A stretch of 64,000 nucleotides of DNA, from assembly GCF_008704425.1 (NCBI RefSeq), contig NZ_CP023696.1:6661580-6725579 (forward strand). The letters are read 5' to 3'. This DNA comes from Streptomyces fradiae ATCC 10745 = DSM 40063. GTDB lineage: Bacteria; Actinomycetota; Actinomycetes; Streptomycetales; Streptomycetaceae. The notes below the pieces were generated by a model, which did no database searches, was not told the DNA's origin, and worked only from the letters and a program-made list of their open reading frames with translations. The position numbers were made by a program, and so were the translations under genes. The stretch's first letter is position 1. Each line of letters opens with the position of its first letter. Positions 16,318 to 24,761 of the stretch are shown here, one piece after another.

Positions 16318-16690
16318 CCGGGACGGCCGCCACGAAGGCCCCTCCGGATCCCGCCGCCGTACGCGAGGACCGGGCGAGCCGCCACCCGGCGGGCCGCCAC
16401 CGGACGGTGCGGCGCCCCGCCGGGCCCGCTCGCCGCCCGCGCGTCCGTCAGCGGGGCCGTGGCGGCGGCCGGTCGGCGGCGGGGCCGCACGGGCCCGGCG
16501 CCAACCGGTGGACCGGCAGGTGCCGGGCCCGCCGGGCCGGCCGGGCGTGAGCGTCCCAGGCCGTGCCCCGCCGGCGTCCCGGCGCCGCACGGCTCGCGCA
16601 CGCGCCGACCGGCGCGGCACCGCACGCCCCGCTAGTCTGCGAAGCGGTCCGGTGGGACGGCCGGACCCGGCCCCACGAGGAGGTACCGCC
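16318..16690. other. 370-bp intergenic region
   Basis: No reading frame with plausible composition and no strong dyad is visible, apart from general GGGCCC/CCGGCC richness. It should hold the promoter of the PPOX gene at 16691, whose ribosome-binding site GAGGAGG lies at its right end. Confidence 0.4.
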
Positions 16691-17110
16691 ATGTCCAAGC
16701 CGCCGCTGCCCGACGCGGCCGTCGCCATGCTCCGCAAGCCCAACCCGGCCGTGCTGTCCACGCTCCGCTCCGACGGCCAGCCGGTCTCGACGGCGACCTG
16801 GTACCTGTGGGAGGACGACGGCAGGGTGCTGGTCAACATGGACGAGGGCCGCAAGCGCCTCGGCCACATCCGCCGCGACCCGCGTGTCACGCTCACCGTG
16901 CTGGACGAGTCGTCCTGGTACACCCATGTGAGCCTGATCGGGCGGGTGGTGGAGCTGCGCGACGACGAGGGCCTCACCGACATCGACCGGCTCTCGCGGC
17001 ACTACCTCGGCCAGGCGTACGGCAAGCGCGACCGGGGCCGCGTCAGCGGCTGGATCGAGGTGGAGCGCTGGCACGGCTGGGGCGCGCTGAAGGACAACGA
17101 CCAGAGCTGA
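16691..17110 (+). CDS. PPOX-class (probably F420-dependent) oxidoreductase
   Basis: A 139-residue split-barrel protein typical of the actinobacterial PPOX-class F420-dependent family. Hallmarks: LRKPNPAVLSTLRSDGQPVSTATWYLWEDDG, the Arg/Lys-rich EGRKRLGHIRRDPRVTLTVLD for phosphate binding, and WIEVERWHGWG at the C-terminus. ATG 16691 follows GAGGAGGTACCGCC. Members reduce or oxidise small substrates with F420 or flavin, but a specific substrate cannot be inferred. Transcribed alone; a hairpin follows. Confidence 0.87.
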   Translation: MSKPPLPDAAVAMLRKPNPAVLSTLRSDGQPVSTATWYLWEDDGRVLVNMDEGRKRLGHIRRDPRVTLTVLDESSWYTHVSLIGRVVELRDDEGLTDIDRLSRHYLGQAYGKRDRGRVSGWIEVERWHGWGALKDNDQS

Positions 17111-17124
17111 CCGGCCGCCGGGCG

Positions 17125-17142
17125 GCCACCGGCCACGGTGGC
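17125..17142. terminator. Small hairpin terminator
   Basis: GCCACCG GCCA CGGTGGC, a perfect 7-bp stem with a 4-nt loop, lies 15 bp after the PPOX gene and is convergent with the CbiZ gene. Confidence 0.5.
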
Positions 17143-17301
17143 CCGTCGGGCCAACACCCCGCCAGGACCCCGGCAGGCGAAGCCCCGCCGGGCCGGTCCA
17201 CGGCGCACATCCGCAGGACGCGCACCGTCCGGCGTCCACCGCCACCGCCTGCCGCCATCGGTGCGGGCGACCGGTGGGGCCCGCGCCCCCGTGGCACGCG
17301 C

Positions 17302-17988
17302 CTACCGGGGCGCCGCCACCGCGGCGGCGCGGACCGCCCCGTGGACGGCCCGCGCCAGACGGGCGCCCCACAGGGAGCGCGGCCCGGCGAACGCGTACGC
17401 CTCCTCACCGGGCCGCTGTGCGCGCGCGGCGACGCACACGGCGTCGGTGGGCGTACCGGAGCAGTCGTAGCCGGCGTCGAGCAGCGCCTGCACCTTCGCC
17501 TCGGTGGCCGTCGCCACGGCGTTGACCAGTGCGGCGTCGGTCAGCGCCACCGGCAGCGCGGCGACGATGTTGACCGTGCCGGGCCCGGCCGGCACCACCG
17601 GCCCCTCGACCGGCGACGCGGCCCACCCGCGCACCCCGAGACCGGCGGTCGCCACGGCCCGGACCCCGGCGTCCTCGCACCGGCCGTGGGCGCGGACGTC
17701 GGCGGCCGTCATCAGTCCCACGCCGGGGCCGTGCGCCCCCGCGTCCCGCGCCAGTCGCGCCAGATGGCGGTCCGGGTCGGTGCGGCGGTAGCCGTGCGAC
17801 ACCTGCGCGTTGAGGACCCAGGCGCGCTCCCCGACGCCGCCGCCCAGCACCGCGCTGCTGATCATCCGCCAGCCGGGGCCGGCCCGCCACAGCAGGGCGT
17901 GCAGTCTCTCGCCGTCCTCGACGCGGGTGAGCTCGCGCACGGACAGCGGACCGGCGCCGCTGCGGGGCCGGGGGAGGGCGGCGGTCAC
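17302..17988 (-). CDS. cbiZ: Adenosylcobinamide amidohydrolase (CbiZ)
   Basis: A 228-residue CbiZ-family enzyme, which removes the lower-ligand side arm of adenosylcobinamide-type corrinoids so that they re-enter cobalamin synthesis. Diagnostic segments are SSAVLGGGVGERAWVLNAQV, GTVNIVAALPVALTDAALVNAVATATEAKV and DCSGTPTDAVCVAA. GTG 17988 follows GAGGAG. No other cobalamin genes are near, so it acts as an isolated salvage gene. I looked for a cobalamin riboswitch in the leader and found none of its conserved boxes. Confidence 0.88.
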   Translation of the reverse strand: MTAALPRPRSGAGPLSVRELTRVEDGERLHALLWRAGPGWRMISSAVLGGGVGERAWVLNAQVSHGYRRTDPDRHLARLARDAGAHGPGVGLMTAADVRAHGRCEDAGVRAVATAGLGVRGWAASPVEGPVVPAGPGTVNIVAALPVALTDAALVNAVATATEAKVQALLDAGYDCSGTPTDAVCVAARAQRPGEEAYAFAGPRSLWGARLARAVHGAVRAAAVAAPR

Positions 17989-18188
17989 CGGGCACTCCTC
18001 GTCGACGGGGAACCAGCCGTCTCGACGGCGGGGGAACCGCCCGATCCTACGCCCCGCCCCGCCGCCCCCGGCGCCGGACGCCCCGCCCCCCGCCGCCCCC
18101 CCCCGTCGACCGTGCCCGCACCGGCCCGGCGTCCGTCACCGTCCGAGCCGGCGCGGGCGCCGGTGCCGTGCCGGCCCGGCGCGGCATG

Positions 18189-18413
18189 TCAGGGACGCGG
18201 CCCGACCGTCCTCTCCCCGTCGCGTACGACGATGGCCAGAGCCGGACAGGAGTCCGCCGCGTCGAGCGCCCGCTCGTCCTCGGCGGTCTCCTGCCGTACC
18301 GCCTCCGCGTGGTTCCCCTCCAGCCGGAACAGGTCCGGAGCCAGGGCCGCGCACATCCCGGAGCCCATGCACAGCCCCGGATCGACCGCCACACGCCACG
18401 TCACGGCCGTCAC
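18189..18413 (-). CDS. Small [3Fe-4S]-type ferredoxin
   Basis: A 74-residue ferredoxin. The Cys pattern CMGSGMC ... DSCPALAI, with three Cys ligands and no fourth Cys in the first motif, fits the [3Fe-4S] ferredoxins that serve actinobacterial P450s. GTG 18413 overlaps the TGA of the P450 gene (GTGA), so the two are translationally coupled; a longer frame to 18464 would run inside the P450 gene. It should donate electrons to the P450 upstream, with a ferredoxin reductase supplied from elsewhere. Confidence 0.9.
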   Translation of the reverse strand: MTAVTWRVAVDPGLCMGSGMCAALAPDLFRLEGNHAEAVRQETAEDERALDAADSCPALAIVVRDGERTVGPRP

Positions 18414-19603
18414 CACCCGACCGGCATCTCGCGCGGCCCGCGCACCAGCATCTGGTTCTTCCACACCACGTCACCGGCGAGCCGCAGGGTGGGGAACCGG
18501 GTCAGCAGCGCCAGCAGCGCCTCCTGCAGCTCGAGCCGCGCCAGCGGAGCGCCGAGGCAGTGGTGGACCCCGTGCCCGAACCCCAGGTGCTGCACCTGCG
18601 TACGCGTGATGTCGAGCCGGCCCGGCTCGGTGAACTTCAGCGCGTCCCGGTTCGCCGCCCCGACCGCCACCAGGACCGGCTCCCCGGCGCGCACGAGGGT
18701 GCCGCCGACCTCGATGTCCTCCGTGGCGTAGCGGGGGAAGGCCGCCCCGCTGCCGAGCGGCACGAACCGCAGCAGCTCCTCCACCGCGCCGCCGATCAGC
18801 TCCGGCCGCTCCCGCAGGAGCGCGAGCTGGTCGGGGTGGTCCAGCAGCGCGTAGACGAAGTTCGGGATCTGGCTCGCCGTGGTCTCGTGGCCCGCGACCA
18901 GCAGGCCCACGCACAGGTCGACCAGCTCCAGCTCGCTGAGCCGGTCGCCGGTGTCGCGGGCGTCGATGAGCGCGGTCATCAGGTCCGGGCGGGGGCTCTC
19001 CCGGTGGTCCCGCACCAGGTCCGCCATGTAGGCGCGCAGCTCCTCGCGGTTGCGGTGGAACTCCTCCGCCGTCAGCGAGCTCGTCGACAGGACGGCGTCG
19101 CTCCACACCCGGAACCTCGGCCGGTCCTCCTCGGGGACACCGAGCATGCGGCAGATCACCGCCACGGGGATGGGCAGCGCGTAGTGCTCGACCAGGTCGA
19201 CGGGCGGCCCGGCCGCCTCCATCGCGTCCAGGAAGCCGTGCGTCAGCTCCCGCACCTGCGGGCGCAACTTCTCCACCTGGTGCATGGTGAACGCCTTCGC
19301 CACGAGGGTCCGCAGCCGGGTGTGCTCGGGCGGGTCCATCGAGAGGATGCCCGAGTCCTGCCGCGCCTCGGACTGGCGCGGTTCGTCGTGGTGGGCCCCC
19401 TCGGCCCGGCTGAAGCGCCGGTCGCCGAGGACGAGCCGGGCGTCGGCGTAGCGCGTGGCGAGCCAGGCGGGCTCGCCGTAGGCCATGCGGACGCGTAACA
19501 GACCGGGCCGCTCCAGCGCCCGCGTGTACGCGTCGGCGAGGTCCAGGCCCTCGGGTTCGTTGAAGGGATAGGTCAGCGGTGTCCGCTCGCGTGCGGTCGT
19601 CAC
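18410..19603 (-). CDS. Cytochrome P450
   Basis: A 397-residue soluble bacterial P450. The I-helix oxygen-activation motif is AGHETTA, the K-helix ExxR is in EELLRFV, and the haem loop is FGHGVHHCLG with the axial Cys. GTG 19603 (VTTARERTPLTYPF) is preceded by GGGAGG; the longer open frame to 19867 runs through the TetR operator and into the divergent gene's leader. The general look is of CYP105/CYP107-type monooxygenases. It is coupled to the ferredoxin and divergent from a TetR gene, so induction by a small ligand, possibly the P450 substrate, is likely. Confidence 0.92.
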   Translation of the reverse strand: MTTARERTPLTYPFNEPEGLDLADAYTRALERPGLLRVRMAYGEPAWLATRYADARLVLGDRRFSRAEGAHHDEPRQSEARQDSGILSMDPPEHTRLRTLVAKAFTMHQVEKLRPQVRELTHGFLDAMEAAGPPVDLVEHYALPIPVAVICRMLGVPEEDRPRFRVWSDAVLSTSSLTAEEFHRNREELRAYMADLVRDHRESPRPDLMTALIDARDTGDRLSELELVDLCVGLLVAGHETTASQIPNFVYALLDHPDQLALLRERPELIGGAVEELLRFVPLGSGAAFPRYATEDIEVGGTLVRAGEPVLVAVGAANRDALKFTEPGRLDITRTQVQHLGFGHGVHHCLGAPLARLELQEALLALLTRFPTLRLAGDVVWKNQMLVRGPREMPVGW

Positions 19604-19620
19604 GGGGCAACCTCCCAGGT

Positions 19621-19636
19621 GTAAGCAGCTGCTTAC
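19621..19636. promoter_or_regulatory. Perfect 16-bp palindrome, likely TetR operator
   Basis: GTAAGCAGCTGCTTAC is an uninterrupted perfect palindrome, 18 bp upstream of the P450 start and 87 bp upstream of the tetR start. It has the size and position of a TetR-family operator acting on the P450-ferredoxin operon and perhaps on the regulator itself. Confidence 0.8.
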
Positions 19637-19722
19637 CAACCTAGAGTTGGGCCTGTCGGCGGTCAACGGCGCCTCGGGCGAGCCGCCTTCGGTCACACGG
19701 CGGCGAAAGAGGGGGCGGTTCG

Positions 19723-20517
19723 GTGGAGTCCGGCGGTACGGAGACCGGGGCCGCGGCCCCGGCGCACAGCGGAACCGGCAGGACCAGGGGGGCCGGCGGC
19801 GCCGACCGGACCGGCGGGGCGGCCGCAGGATCCGGCCGGGCCGCAGGATCCGGCAGGACGGAACCATCCGGCGGGACCGCCGGGTCGCACGGGCCCGGCG
19901 AGCCCGACAGGGCGAGGGAACCCGGGGGAGCCGCCGCGGCCCCGCCCCGCCGGGACGGTGGCGGCGCCACGCGGGAGCGGCTGCTCACCGCCGCCCGCGA
20001 GCTGTTCGCCGAGCGCGGCTACGAACGGGCGACCGTACGGGACATCGCCGCCCGCGCCGGAGTCAACCAGGCGCTTCTCTTCCGCCACTTCGGCTCCAAG
20101 CGGGCCCTCTTCGGGGAGGCCGTCGCCCACAGCGGCCTCGAACAGCTGCGCACGACTCCGCCGGACCGCCTCGTGGAAGCGGTGCTGGCGGGCCTGCTCG
20201 CACCCCAGCCGGACCCCGAGGGCCACGGGGACGGCGCGGGCCGGTCCCTGGAGACCCTGCTGCGCTCGGTCGGAGCGCAGGACGAGGTGTCCGCCGCGAT
20301 CACCGCGCTCGGCGCCGACTACGCCCGCGTACTCGCCACGCTCAGCGACACCGAGGACCGCGCGCTCCGCGCCGACCTCGCGCTGGCGTGGCTGCTGGGC
20401 ATCGGGCTGATGCGGGTGGTCATCCGCAAGCGGCCGCTGGCCGAGGCGGACCCCGCCGAGGTCGAGCGCCTGGTCACGGCCACCCTCGCCCACCTCCTGG
20501 AAGGCCCGCACACCTGA
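19723..20517 (+). CDS. TetR-family transcriptional regulator
   Basis: A 264-residue regulator. The DNA-binding domain is at about residues 85-135 (RERLLTAARELFAERGYERATVRDIAARAGVNQALLFRHFGSKRALF), followed by a helical ligand/dimer domain. The first 80 residues are Gly/Ala/Thr/Ser-rich and look disordered, unusual for TetR proteins; however GTG 19723 has a good ribosome-binding site (AAAGAGGGGG) and no other strong start lies closer to the HTH. It is divergent from the P450-ferredoxin operon across the palindrome at 19621 and most likely represses it. Confidence 0.88.
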   Translation: MESGGTETGAAAPAHSGTGRTRGAGGADRTGGAAAGSGRAAGSGRTEPSGGTAGSHGPGEPDRAREPGGAAAAPPRRDGGGATRERLLTAARELFAERGYERATVRDIAARAGVNQALLFRHFGSKRALFGEAVAHSGLEQLRTTPPDRLVEAVLAGLLAPQPDPEGHGDGAGRSLETLLRSVGAQDEVSAAITALGADYARVLATLSDTEDRALRADLALAWLLGIGLMRVVIRKRPLAEADPAEVERLVTATLAHLLEGPHT

Positions 20518-20661
20518 CGGGCCGCCACCGGGTATCCCGCTGGACGGGCACCGCGCCGCCACGTATCGTCCTCGGGCGGCCACGCGGCGCGTCCCTGGGG
20601 GAGGGGACCGTTCCGCCTTCGGCGGCTTCCACCGATGTCACCCGTGGGGGGTCCCTCGACC

Positions 20662-21423
20662 ATGCTCTGCTCCCGATGCGCCGCGCACGCGGCCACCACC
20701 CCGTCCGGTCTCTGCGCGGGGTGCGCGTCCGCGGCCCCCGCGCCCGGACCGCTCCAGCCGATCCGCTCGCTCGCCGGCCTCTCGAACGCCCTGACCGTGC
20801 TCCTCGCCCTCGTCGCCGTCCTCGACGCCGTGGCCGTGTACGCCGCGCTCAACAGCCGCGCCGTGATCGGCGCCCTCGCCGACGACACCGGCGACCACGC
20901 CGACGCCGTCGAGAAGGCGCAGCGGGCCGACACGCTGATGACCGTCTCGTCCTCGCTGTCGCTGACGGCCCTGCTGGCGACGGCCGTCGTCTTCGTCGTC
21001 TGGTTCCACCGCGCCCGCGTCAACGCCGACGTCCTCGGCCCGGCCGAGCAGCGGCGCGGGCGCGGCTGGGCGATCGGCTCCTGGTTCATCCCCATCGCCA
21101 ACCTGTGGATCCCCCGGCAGGTCGCCGGCGACATCTGGGACGCCAGCGAGCCCGGCGGGCACCGCACCTCCCGGGCGGTGCTCAACACCTGGTGGGCGCT
21201 CTGGGTCTCGGCGGCCCTGCTCGGCCGGGTCGCCGCCCGGATGTGGGACCGCGCCGAGGAGATCGAGTCCATCCGCCAGGGCGCCGCGGCCCTGGCCGCG
21301 ACCGGCGTCGTCGACCTCGCGTCCGCCGTGGCCGCCCTCGTCTTCGTCCGCCGCCTGACCGCCATGCAGCACGCCAAGGCGGCCGCGGGGCCCCCGGCCC
21401 AGCCCGTCCCCGCGGCCGGCTGA
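20662..21423 (+). CDS. DUF4328 membrane protein
   Basis: A 253-residue protein. The N-terminus has a small Cys-rich zinc-ribbon-like motif (LCSRCAAHA ... GLCAGCA), followed by about four transmembrane helices and the DUF4328 signature FHRARVNADVLG ... IGSWFIPIANLWIPRQVAGDIWDAS. ATG 20662 is chosen because GGGGGG precedes it; ATG 20635 is the alternative and adds nine residues. Such proteins are widespread in Streptomyces without known function. It is convergent with the hydrolase gene. Confidence 0.82.
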   Translation: MLCSRCAAHAATTPSGLCAGCASAAPAPGPLQPIRSLAGLSNALTVLLALVAVLDAVAVYAALNSRAVIGALADDTGDHADAVEKAQRADTLMTVSSSLSLTALLATAVVFVVWFHRARVNADVLGPAEQRRGRGWAIGSWFIPIANLWIPRQVAGDIWDASEPGGHRTSRAVLNTWWALWVSAALLGRVAARMWDRAEEIESIRQGAAALAATGVVDLASAVAALVFVRRLTAMQHAKAAAGPPAQPVPAAG

Positions 21424-21438
21424 CCGGGGCCGAGGACC

Positions 21439-22431
21439 TCACGCGAGGGCCGGCACCTCGTACGTGTCGCAGTAGGAGAGCCCGTCGAGCGGCTCGTCGC
21501 GCAGGAACCGCAGGACCAGGTCGGCGTACTCGGCGTCGCACTCCAGGTGCGCCATGTGGTCGGCCTCCCTGATCAGGACCAGCCGCGAACCGGCGACCGT
21601 GGCGGCGACGGCGCCGTTCTGCTCGGGGGTCGTCGTCAGGTCGTACTCCCCGGTGAACACCAGCGCCGGCACGCCCTCGACGCCGCCCGGCGGGATGAGC
21701 CGCGGCGCCAGCACCCGCCGGTGGCACGCCGCGTGCCGCCGCGCCTGCCGCCACGTGGTGCGCAGCGCCTGCCGCCGCAGCAGGCGCTGCACGGCCGCCG
21801 ACTGCCGCACCCGCTCCTGCGCCCGCGTGTTGACCAGGTACCGCACCAGCCGGTCGGCGTACCTCCCGTCGTCCGCGCACCCGTCCAGGGCCTCCCCGGC
21901 CGTGGGCCCGGACCGCTCCAGGTGGTCGGCGGCCTCCCGCAGGAACACCCGCATCGGCCCCGACACCCGGTGCGTCGCACCGGCCAGCAGCAGCCGCGCC
22001 ACGCGGCCCGGCCGCCGCTGCGCCATCCGGTACGCGATCGGCGCCCCGTAGGAGGCACCGAGGACGTTGACCCGCGGCAGGCCGAGCACGTCCAGCAGGT
22101 GCAGCGCCGCGTCCGCCAGGACGTCGAACCCCTCGTGCGCGGGCAGGTCGTCGGCGTCGCCGCTGCCGGGCAGGTCCACCAGCACGAGCGGGGCGTACGG
22201 GGCGACGTACCGCTCCAGGCGGGGCCAGGCGTACATGTCCTGCAGCGCACCGCCGAGCAGCAGCAGCGGTTCCGGGCCGCCGCGCCCGGCGCCGGTTCCC
22301 CCGTGCCGGGCGCCCGCCCCGCCGCGTACGATCCGGCAGGCGTAGCGCATCCCCCGCCACGTCATCTCGCGCCGCTCCTCGGTCAGTTCCCACGCGGCGG
22401 CGGGGAGCAGGCCCGTCGCGCCCTGCGTCAT
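21439..22431 (-). CDS. Alpha/beta hydrolase
   Basis: A 330-residue alpha/beta-hydrolase. The oxyanion/core strand LLLLGGALQDMYAW, nucleophile elbow LGASYGAPIAYRM (Ser in GxSxG), Asp in VFTGEYDLTTTPE and His in READHMAHLE complete the triad. ATG 22431 overlaps the stop codon of the acyl-carrier-protein gene (ATGA), and the FabH-like gene lies just upstream of that, so the three probably form one operon making or releasing an acyl-ACP-derived product. It could work as a discrete thioesterase or acyltransferase. Substrate unknown. Confidence 0.85.
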   Translation of the reverse strand: MTQGATGLLPAAAWELTEERREMTWRGMRYACRIVRGGAGARHGGTGAGRGGPEPLLLLGGALQDMYAWPRLERYVAPYAPLVLVDLPGSGDADDLPAHEGFDVLADAALHLLDVLGLPRVNVLGASYGAPIAYRMAQRRPGRVARLLLAGATHRVSGPMRVFLREAADHLERSGPTAGEALDGCADDGRYADRLVRYLVNTRAQERVRQSAAVQRLLRRQALRTTWRQARRHAACHRRVLAPRLIPPGGVEGVPALVFTGEYDLTTTPEQNGAVAATVAGSRLVLIREADHMAHLECDAEYADLVLRFLRDEPLDGLSYCDTYEVPALA

Positions 22432-22664
22432 GCGGGGCACTCCGCGTGCCGGCGGATCAGCTCGGCCAGGTCGCCGACGCTCGCGGCGGTGGACAGCTCG
22501 TCCTCGCTGATCTCCAGCCCGAGCCGGTCCTCGACCTGCAGGGAGAGCACGACCAGCGCCATGGAGTCGACGCCGGCGCGGGCGAGGGGGGCGTCGGGGG
22601 TGATGGGACCGGGCGGCAGCCCCCCGTTGGCCGTCAGGATCGCTTTGACCTCTTCGAACGTCAT
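22428..22664 (-). CDS. Acyl carrier protein
   Basis: A 78-residue carrier protein (MTFEEVKAIL start at ATG 22664). The phosphopantetheine Ser is in AGVDSMALVVLSLQVEDRLGLEI, and helix III is ELSTAASVGDLAELIRRH. The motif VDSM with the following hydrophobic helix fits type II fatty-acid or polyketide ACPs. It lies 123 bp downstream of the FabH-like gene and overlaps the hydrolase by 4 bp. The open frame to 22754 contains a hexamer repeat and is not a plausible extension. Confidence 0.9.
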   Translation of the reverse strand: MTFEEVKAILTANGGLPPGPITPDAPLARAGVDSMALVVLSLQVEDRLGLEISEDELSTAASVGDLAELIRRHAECPA

Positions 22665-22679
22665 ACACACTCTCTTCGG

Positions 22680-22728
22680 GATCGGAGCCGGAGCCGGAGC
22701 CGGACTCCGGGCGGGAGCCGGAGCCCGG
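22680..22728. repeat. GGAGCC hexamer repeat
   Basis: The leader of the ACP gene contains about four tandem GGAGCC units followed by GGACTCCGGGCGGGAGCCGGAGCC. It is simple-sequence DNA with potential to pair with itself (GGAGCC/GGACTCC). Confidence 0.6.
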
Positions 22729-22787
22729 CCGGGGCACGGCGGGGACGGGGGCACGGCGGGGCGCGGGCGCGAAGGCCGCCGGGGGGC

Positions 22788-23828
22788 CTACAGGCGGGCA
22801 GCGAGCCCGGCCGGCCAGGTCAGCGTGGTCGCCGCCCACGCCAGCCCGCTGCCGAACGCCGTGAGGAGCACCTTGTGGCCGGGCTTGAGCTCTCCCCGGT
22901 CGGCGGCGTGCGCCAGCAGCAGCGGCAGGGAGGCGGCGGCGGTGTTCCCCACCTCCCGGATGTTGGACGGGCACCTCTCACCGGGGATGCCCAGGGCGTC
23001 GGCCACCGCCGCCGTGATGCGCGCGTTCGCCTGGTGGGCGACGAGCCGGTCGACGTCCGCCATCGCCCACCCGGCGGCCTGCGCCGCCTCCCGCGCGGCG
23101 GCGGTCATCCTGCGCACGGCGTGCCGGAACACCTCGCCGCCCCGCATGCGGACGAAGAAGGCGCCGGGTTCCGCCCTCTCCCGCAGATGCCGGTCGCGGG
23201 CCCCTCCGGCGGGTACGACGATGGCGTCCGCGAGGGAGCCGTCGCTGCCCCAGGAGACCGGACCCAGGGCCCCCTCCTCGGACGGCGACCCCGCCTCGAA
23301 CACGGCGGCGCCCGCCCCCTCGCCGAAGATCGGGGCGGTGGCCCGGTCACCGGGGTCCACGAGGGACGTCATCGCCTCGGCGCCCACCACCAGCACCCGG
23401 CGCGCCGTCCCGGAGGCGATCAGGCCGTCCGCGACGGCGGCGGCGTACAGGAACCCGGAACAGCCGGCCGCGACGTCGAACGCGGCGGTGGACGCCAGCC
23501 CCAGCCGGTCCGCGACCCACGGGGCGGTGGCCGGGCAGGGATGGTCGGGGGTGCTGGTCGCCAGCAGCAGCGCGTCGACACGGTCCGCACCCGCGGAGGC
23601 CAGCGCGCGGGCCGCCGCCTCCACCGCCATGTCCCCGGTGGAGACCTCCGGCGCGGCGAACCGCCGCTCGGCGATGCCGATGCGCTCGCGGATCCACCGG
23701 TCCGACGTGTCGAGCCGGGCGGACAGCTCGCTGTTGGGCACCCGCCGGGGCGGCAGCCAGGCGCCCAGCCCGGTGAGGACGGCGGCGGGACCACGACCGC
23801 GACCCGCCGAAGTGGCAGTGCGGCTCAC
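22788..23828 (-). CDS. Ketoacyl-ACP synthase III (FabH-like)
   Basis: A 346-residue KAS III enzyme, which condenses an acyl-CoA starter with malonyl-ACP. The active-site Cys is in DVAAGCSGFLYA, His in VDRLVAHQANARI and Asn in VGNTAAASLPL, a complete Cys-His-Asn triad. N-terminal features LPPRRVPNSEL and DTSDRWIRERIGIAERR are canonical FabH. It stands with a dedicated ACP and a hydrolase instead of a full fatty-acid operon, suggesting a special acyl group for secondary metabolism, perhaps for the peptide cluster that follows. ATG 23828 is the first in-frame start. Confidence 0.92.
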   Translation of the reverse strand: MSRTATSAGRGRGPAAVLTGLGAWLPPRRVPNSELSARLDTSDRWIRERIGIAERRFAAPEVSTGDMAVEAAARALASAGADRVDALLLATSTPDHPCPATAPWVADRLGLASTAAFDVAAGCSGFLYAAAVADGLIASGTARRVLVVGAEAMTSLVDPGDRATAPIFGEGAGAAVFEAGSPSEEGALGPVSWGSDGSLADAIVVPAGGARDRHLRERAEPGAFFVRMRGGEVFRHAVRRMTAAAREAAQAAGWAMADVDRLVAHQANARITAAVADALGIPGERCPSNIREVGNTAAASLPLLLAHAADRGELKPGHKVLLTAFGSGLAWAATTLTWPAGLAARL

Positions 23829-23975
23829 GATCGCTCCCTTGCGCGGGGGGACTTGTCGCTCATCCGGTCATGGAAACAGCCGCCTCACCCCGATCCCGGC
23901 AGGCATACCGAAGCCGCCGCCCCCACGCCCCGAACGGGTGGCGCCCCGCCCTCCGTTGACGGACGCCGGCCGGGG

Positions 23976-24635
23976 CTACGCCGGAGCGCCGGGGTGCAGG
24001 ACGGCGAGCACCCCGCGGGCACGGGCACCGTCAGCGGTCCGCCAGCAGCCGGTGACCTGGCCGACCGCTCCCCGCGGCAGCGCGGGCCGGGCGTCCGGGA
24101 CGGGCCGCAGGACCCGGTGCACGCGCAGGGTCGTCCCCCGCGGCGCCGACAGGCGGGTGCCCTCCCGGTCGTCGTGCGCGGTCAGTTCGGCCGCAGGGGG
24201 CACCGCGCCGGCGCACACGGCGGCGACCTCCCGGTCGGGCATGTCGCTGACGTCCTGGTCCTGGGCCTGCGCCCGCCCCGCGATCAGCTCCGTCAGCTGC
24301 GCGGCCAGCACGGGGTCGTGGCAGCCGTCGTACGCCCAGCGGCGCCCGAGCACGCCGTGCTCCATGGTGCCGACGAGGGCGTGTCCGGCCCCGTCGAGCG
24401 GCGCGCCGCGGTAGGTGAGCGGCACCAGGTAGGTGACCGGGGCGGGCCCGGAGGCGTCGGCGACTACCATGAACTCGATCCCGACCTCGCCACGCGGGTC
24501 GTCCAGACGGAACCCGCCGGCCTTGGAGAGCTCCGGTCCGCCCGCGCCGCCCCGGTACCACGGGCGGGAGGGCAGCCAGGAGGCGAGCAGTTCGAGCTTG
24601 GTCGGCCTGACGGTGGTCCGGTGGATGACGGCCAT
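23976..24635 (-). CDS. Maltokinase N-terminal cap-like protein
   Basis: A 219-residue protein resembling the N-terminal cap domain of actinobacterial maltokinase and related CG0192 proteins: MAVIHRTTVRPTKLELLASWLPSRPWY, EFMVVADASGPAPVTYLVPLTYRGAPLDGA and ALVGTMEHGVLGRRWAYDGCHDPVLAAQL are typical. The kinase domain is absent, so this is a stand-alone cap of unknown role. An APH-type kinase is encoded 126 bp downstream on the same strand, but it carries its own N-terminal lobe. ATG 24635 is preceded by GAAGGGGAA. Confidence 0.75.
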   Translation of the reverse strand: MAVIHRTTVRPTKLELLASWLPSRPWYRGGAGGPELSKAGGFRLDDPRGEVGIEFMVVADASGPAPVTYLVPLTYRGAPLDGAGHALVGTMEHGVLGRRWAYDGCHDPVLAAQLTELIAGRAQAQDQDVSDMPDREVAAVCAGAVPPAAELTAHDDREGTRLSAPRGTTLRVHRVLRPVPDARPALPRGAVGQVTGCWRTADGARARGVLAVLHPGAPA

Positions 24636-24761
24636 GCCGCGGTTCCCCTTCCGATGCGTCGGTGCGTACCCCTCACCTTCCCACCGTCCCCGGCGCGCCG
24701 GAGCACACGGCGCCCGCCCGCAGGACCGGGCGGCGGGCGGCGCGACCGCCGTCGCGCTTCG

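Noticed and set aside
17989..18188. Cobalamin riboswitch ahead of cbiZ
   Set aside because: The conserved B12-box and neighbouring motifs are not visible; the stretch is C-rich simple sequence.
22684..22754. Longer ACP start at 22754
   Set aside because: It would translate the GGAGCC hexamer repeat as an Ala-Pro run before a canonical ACP start.
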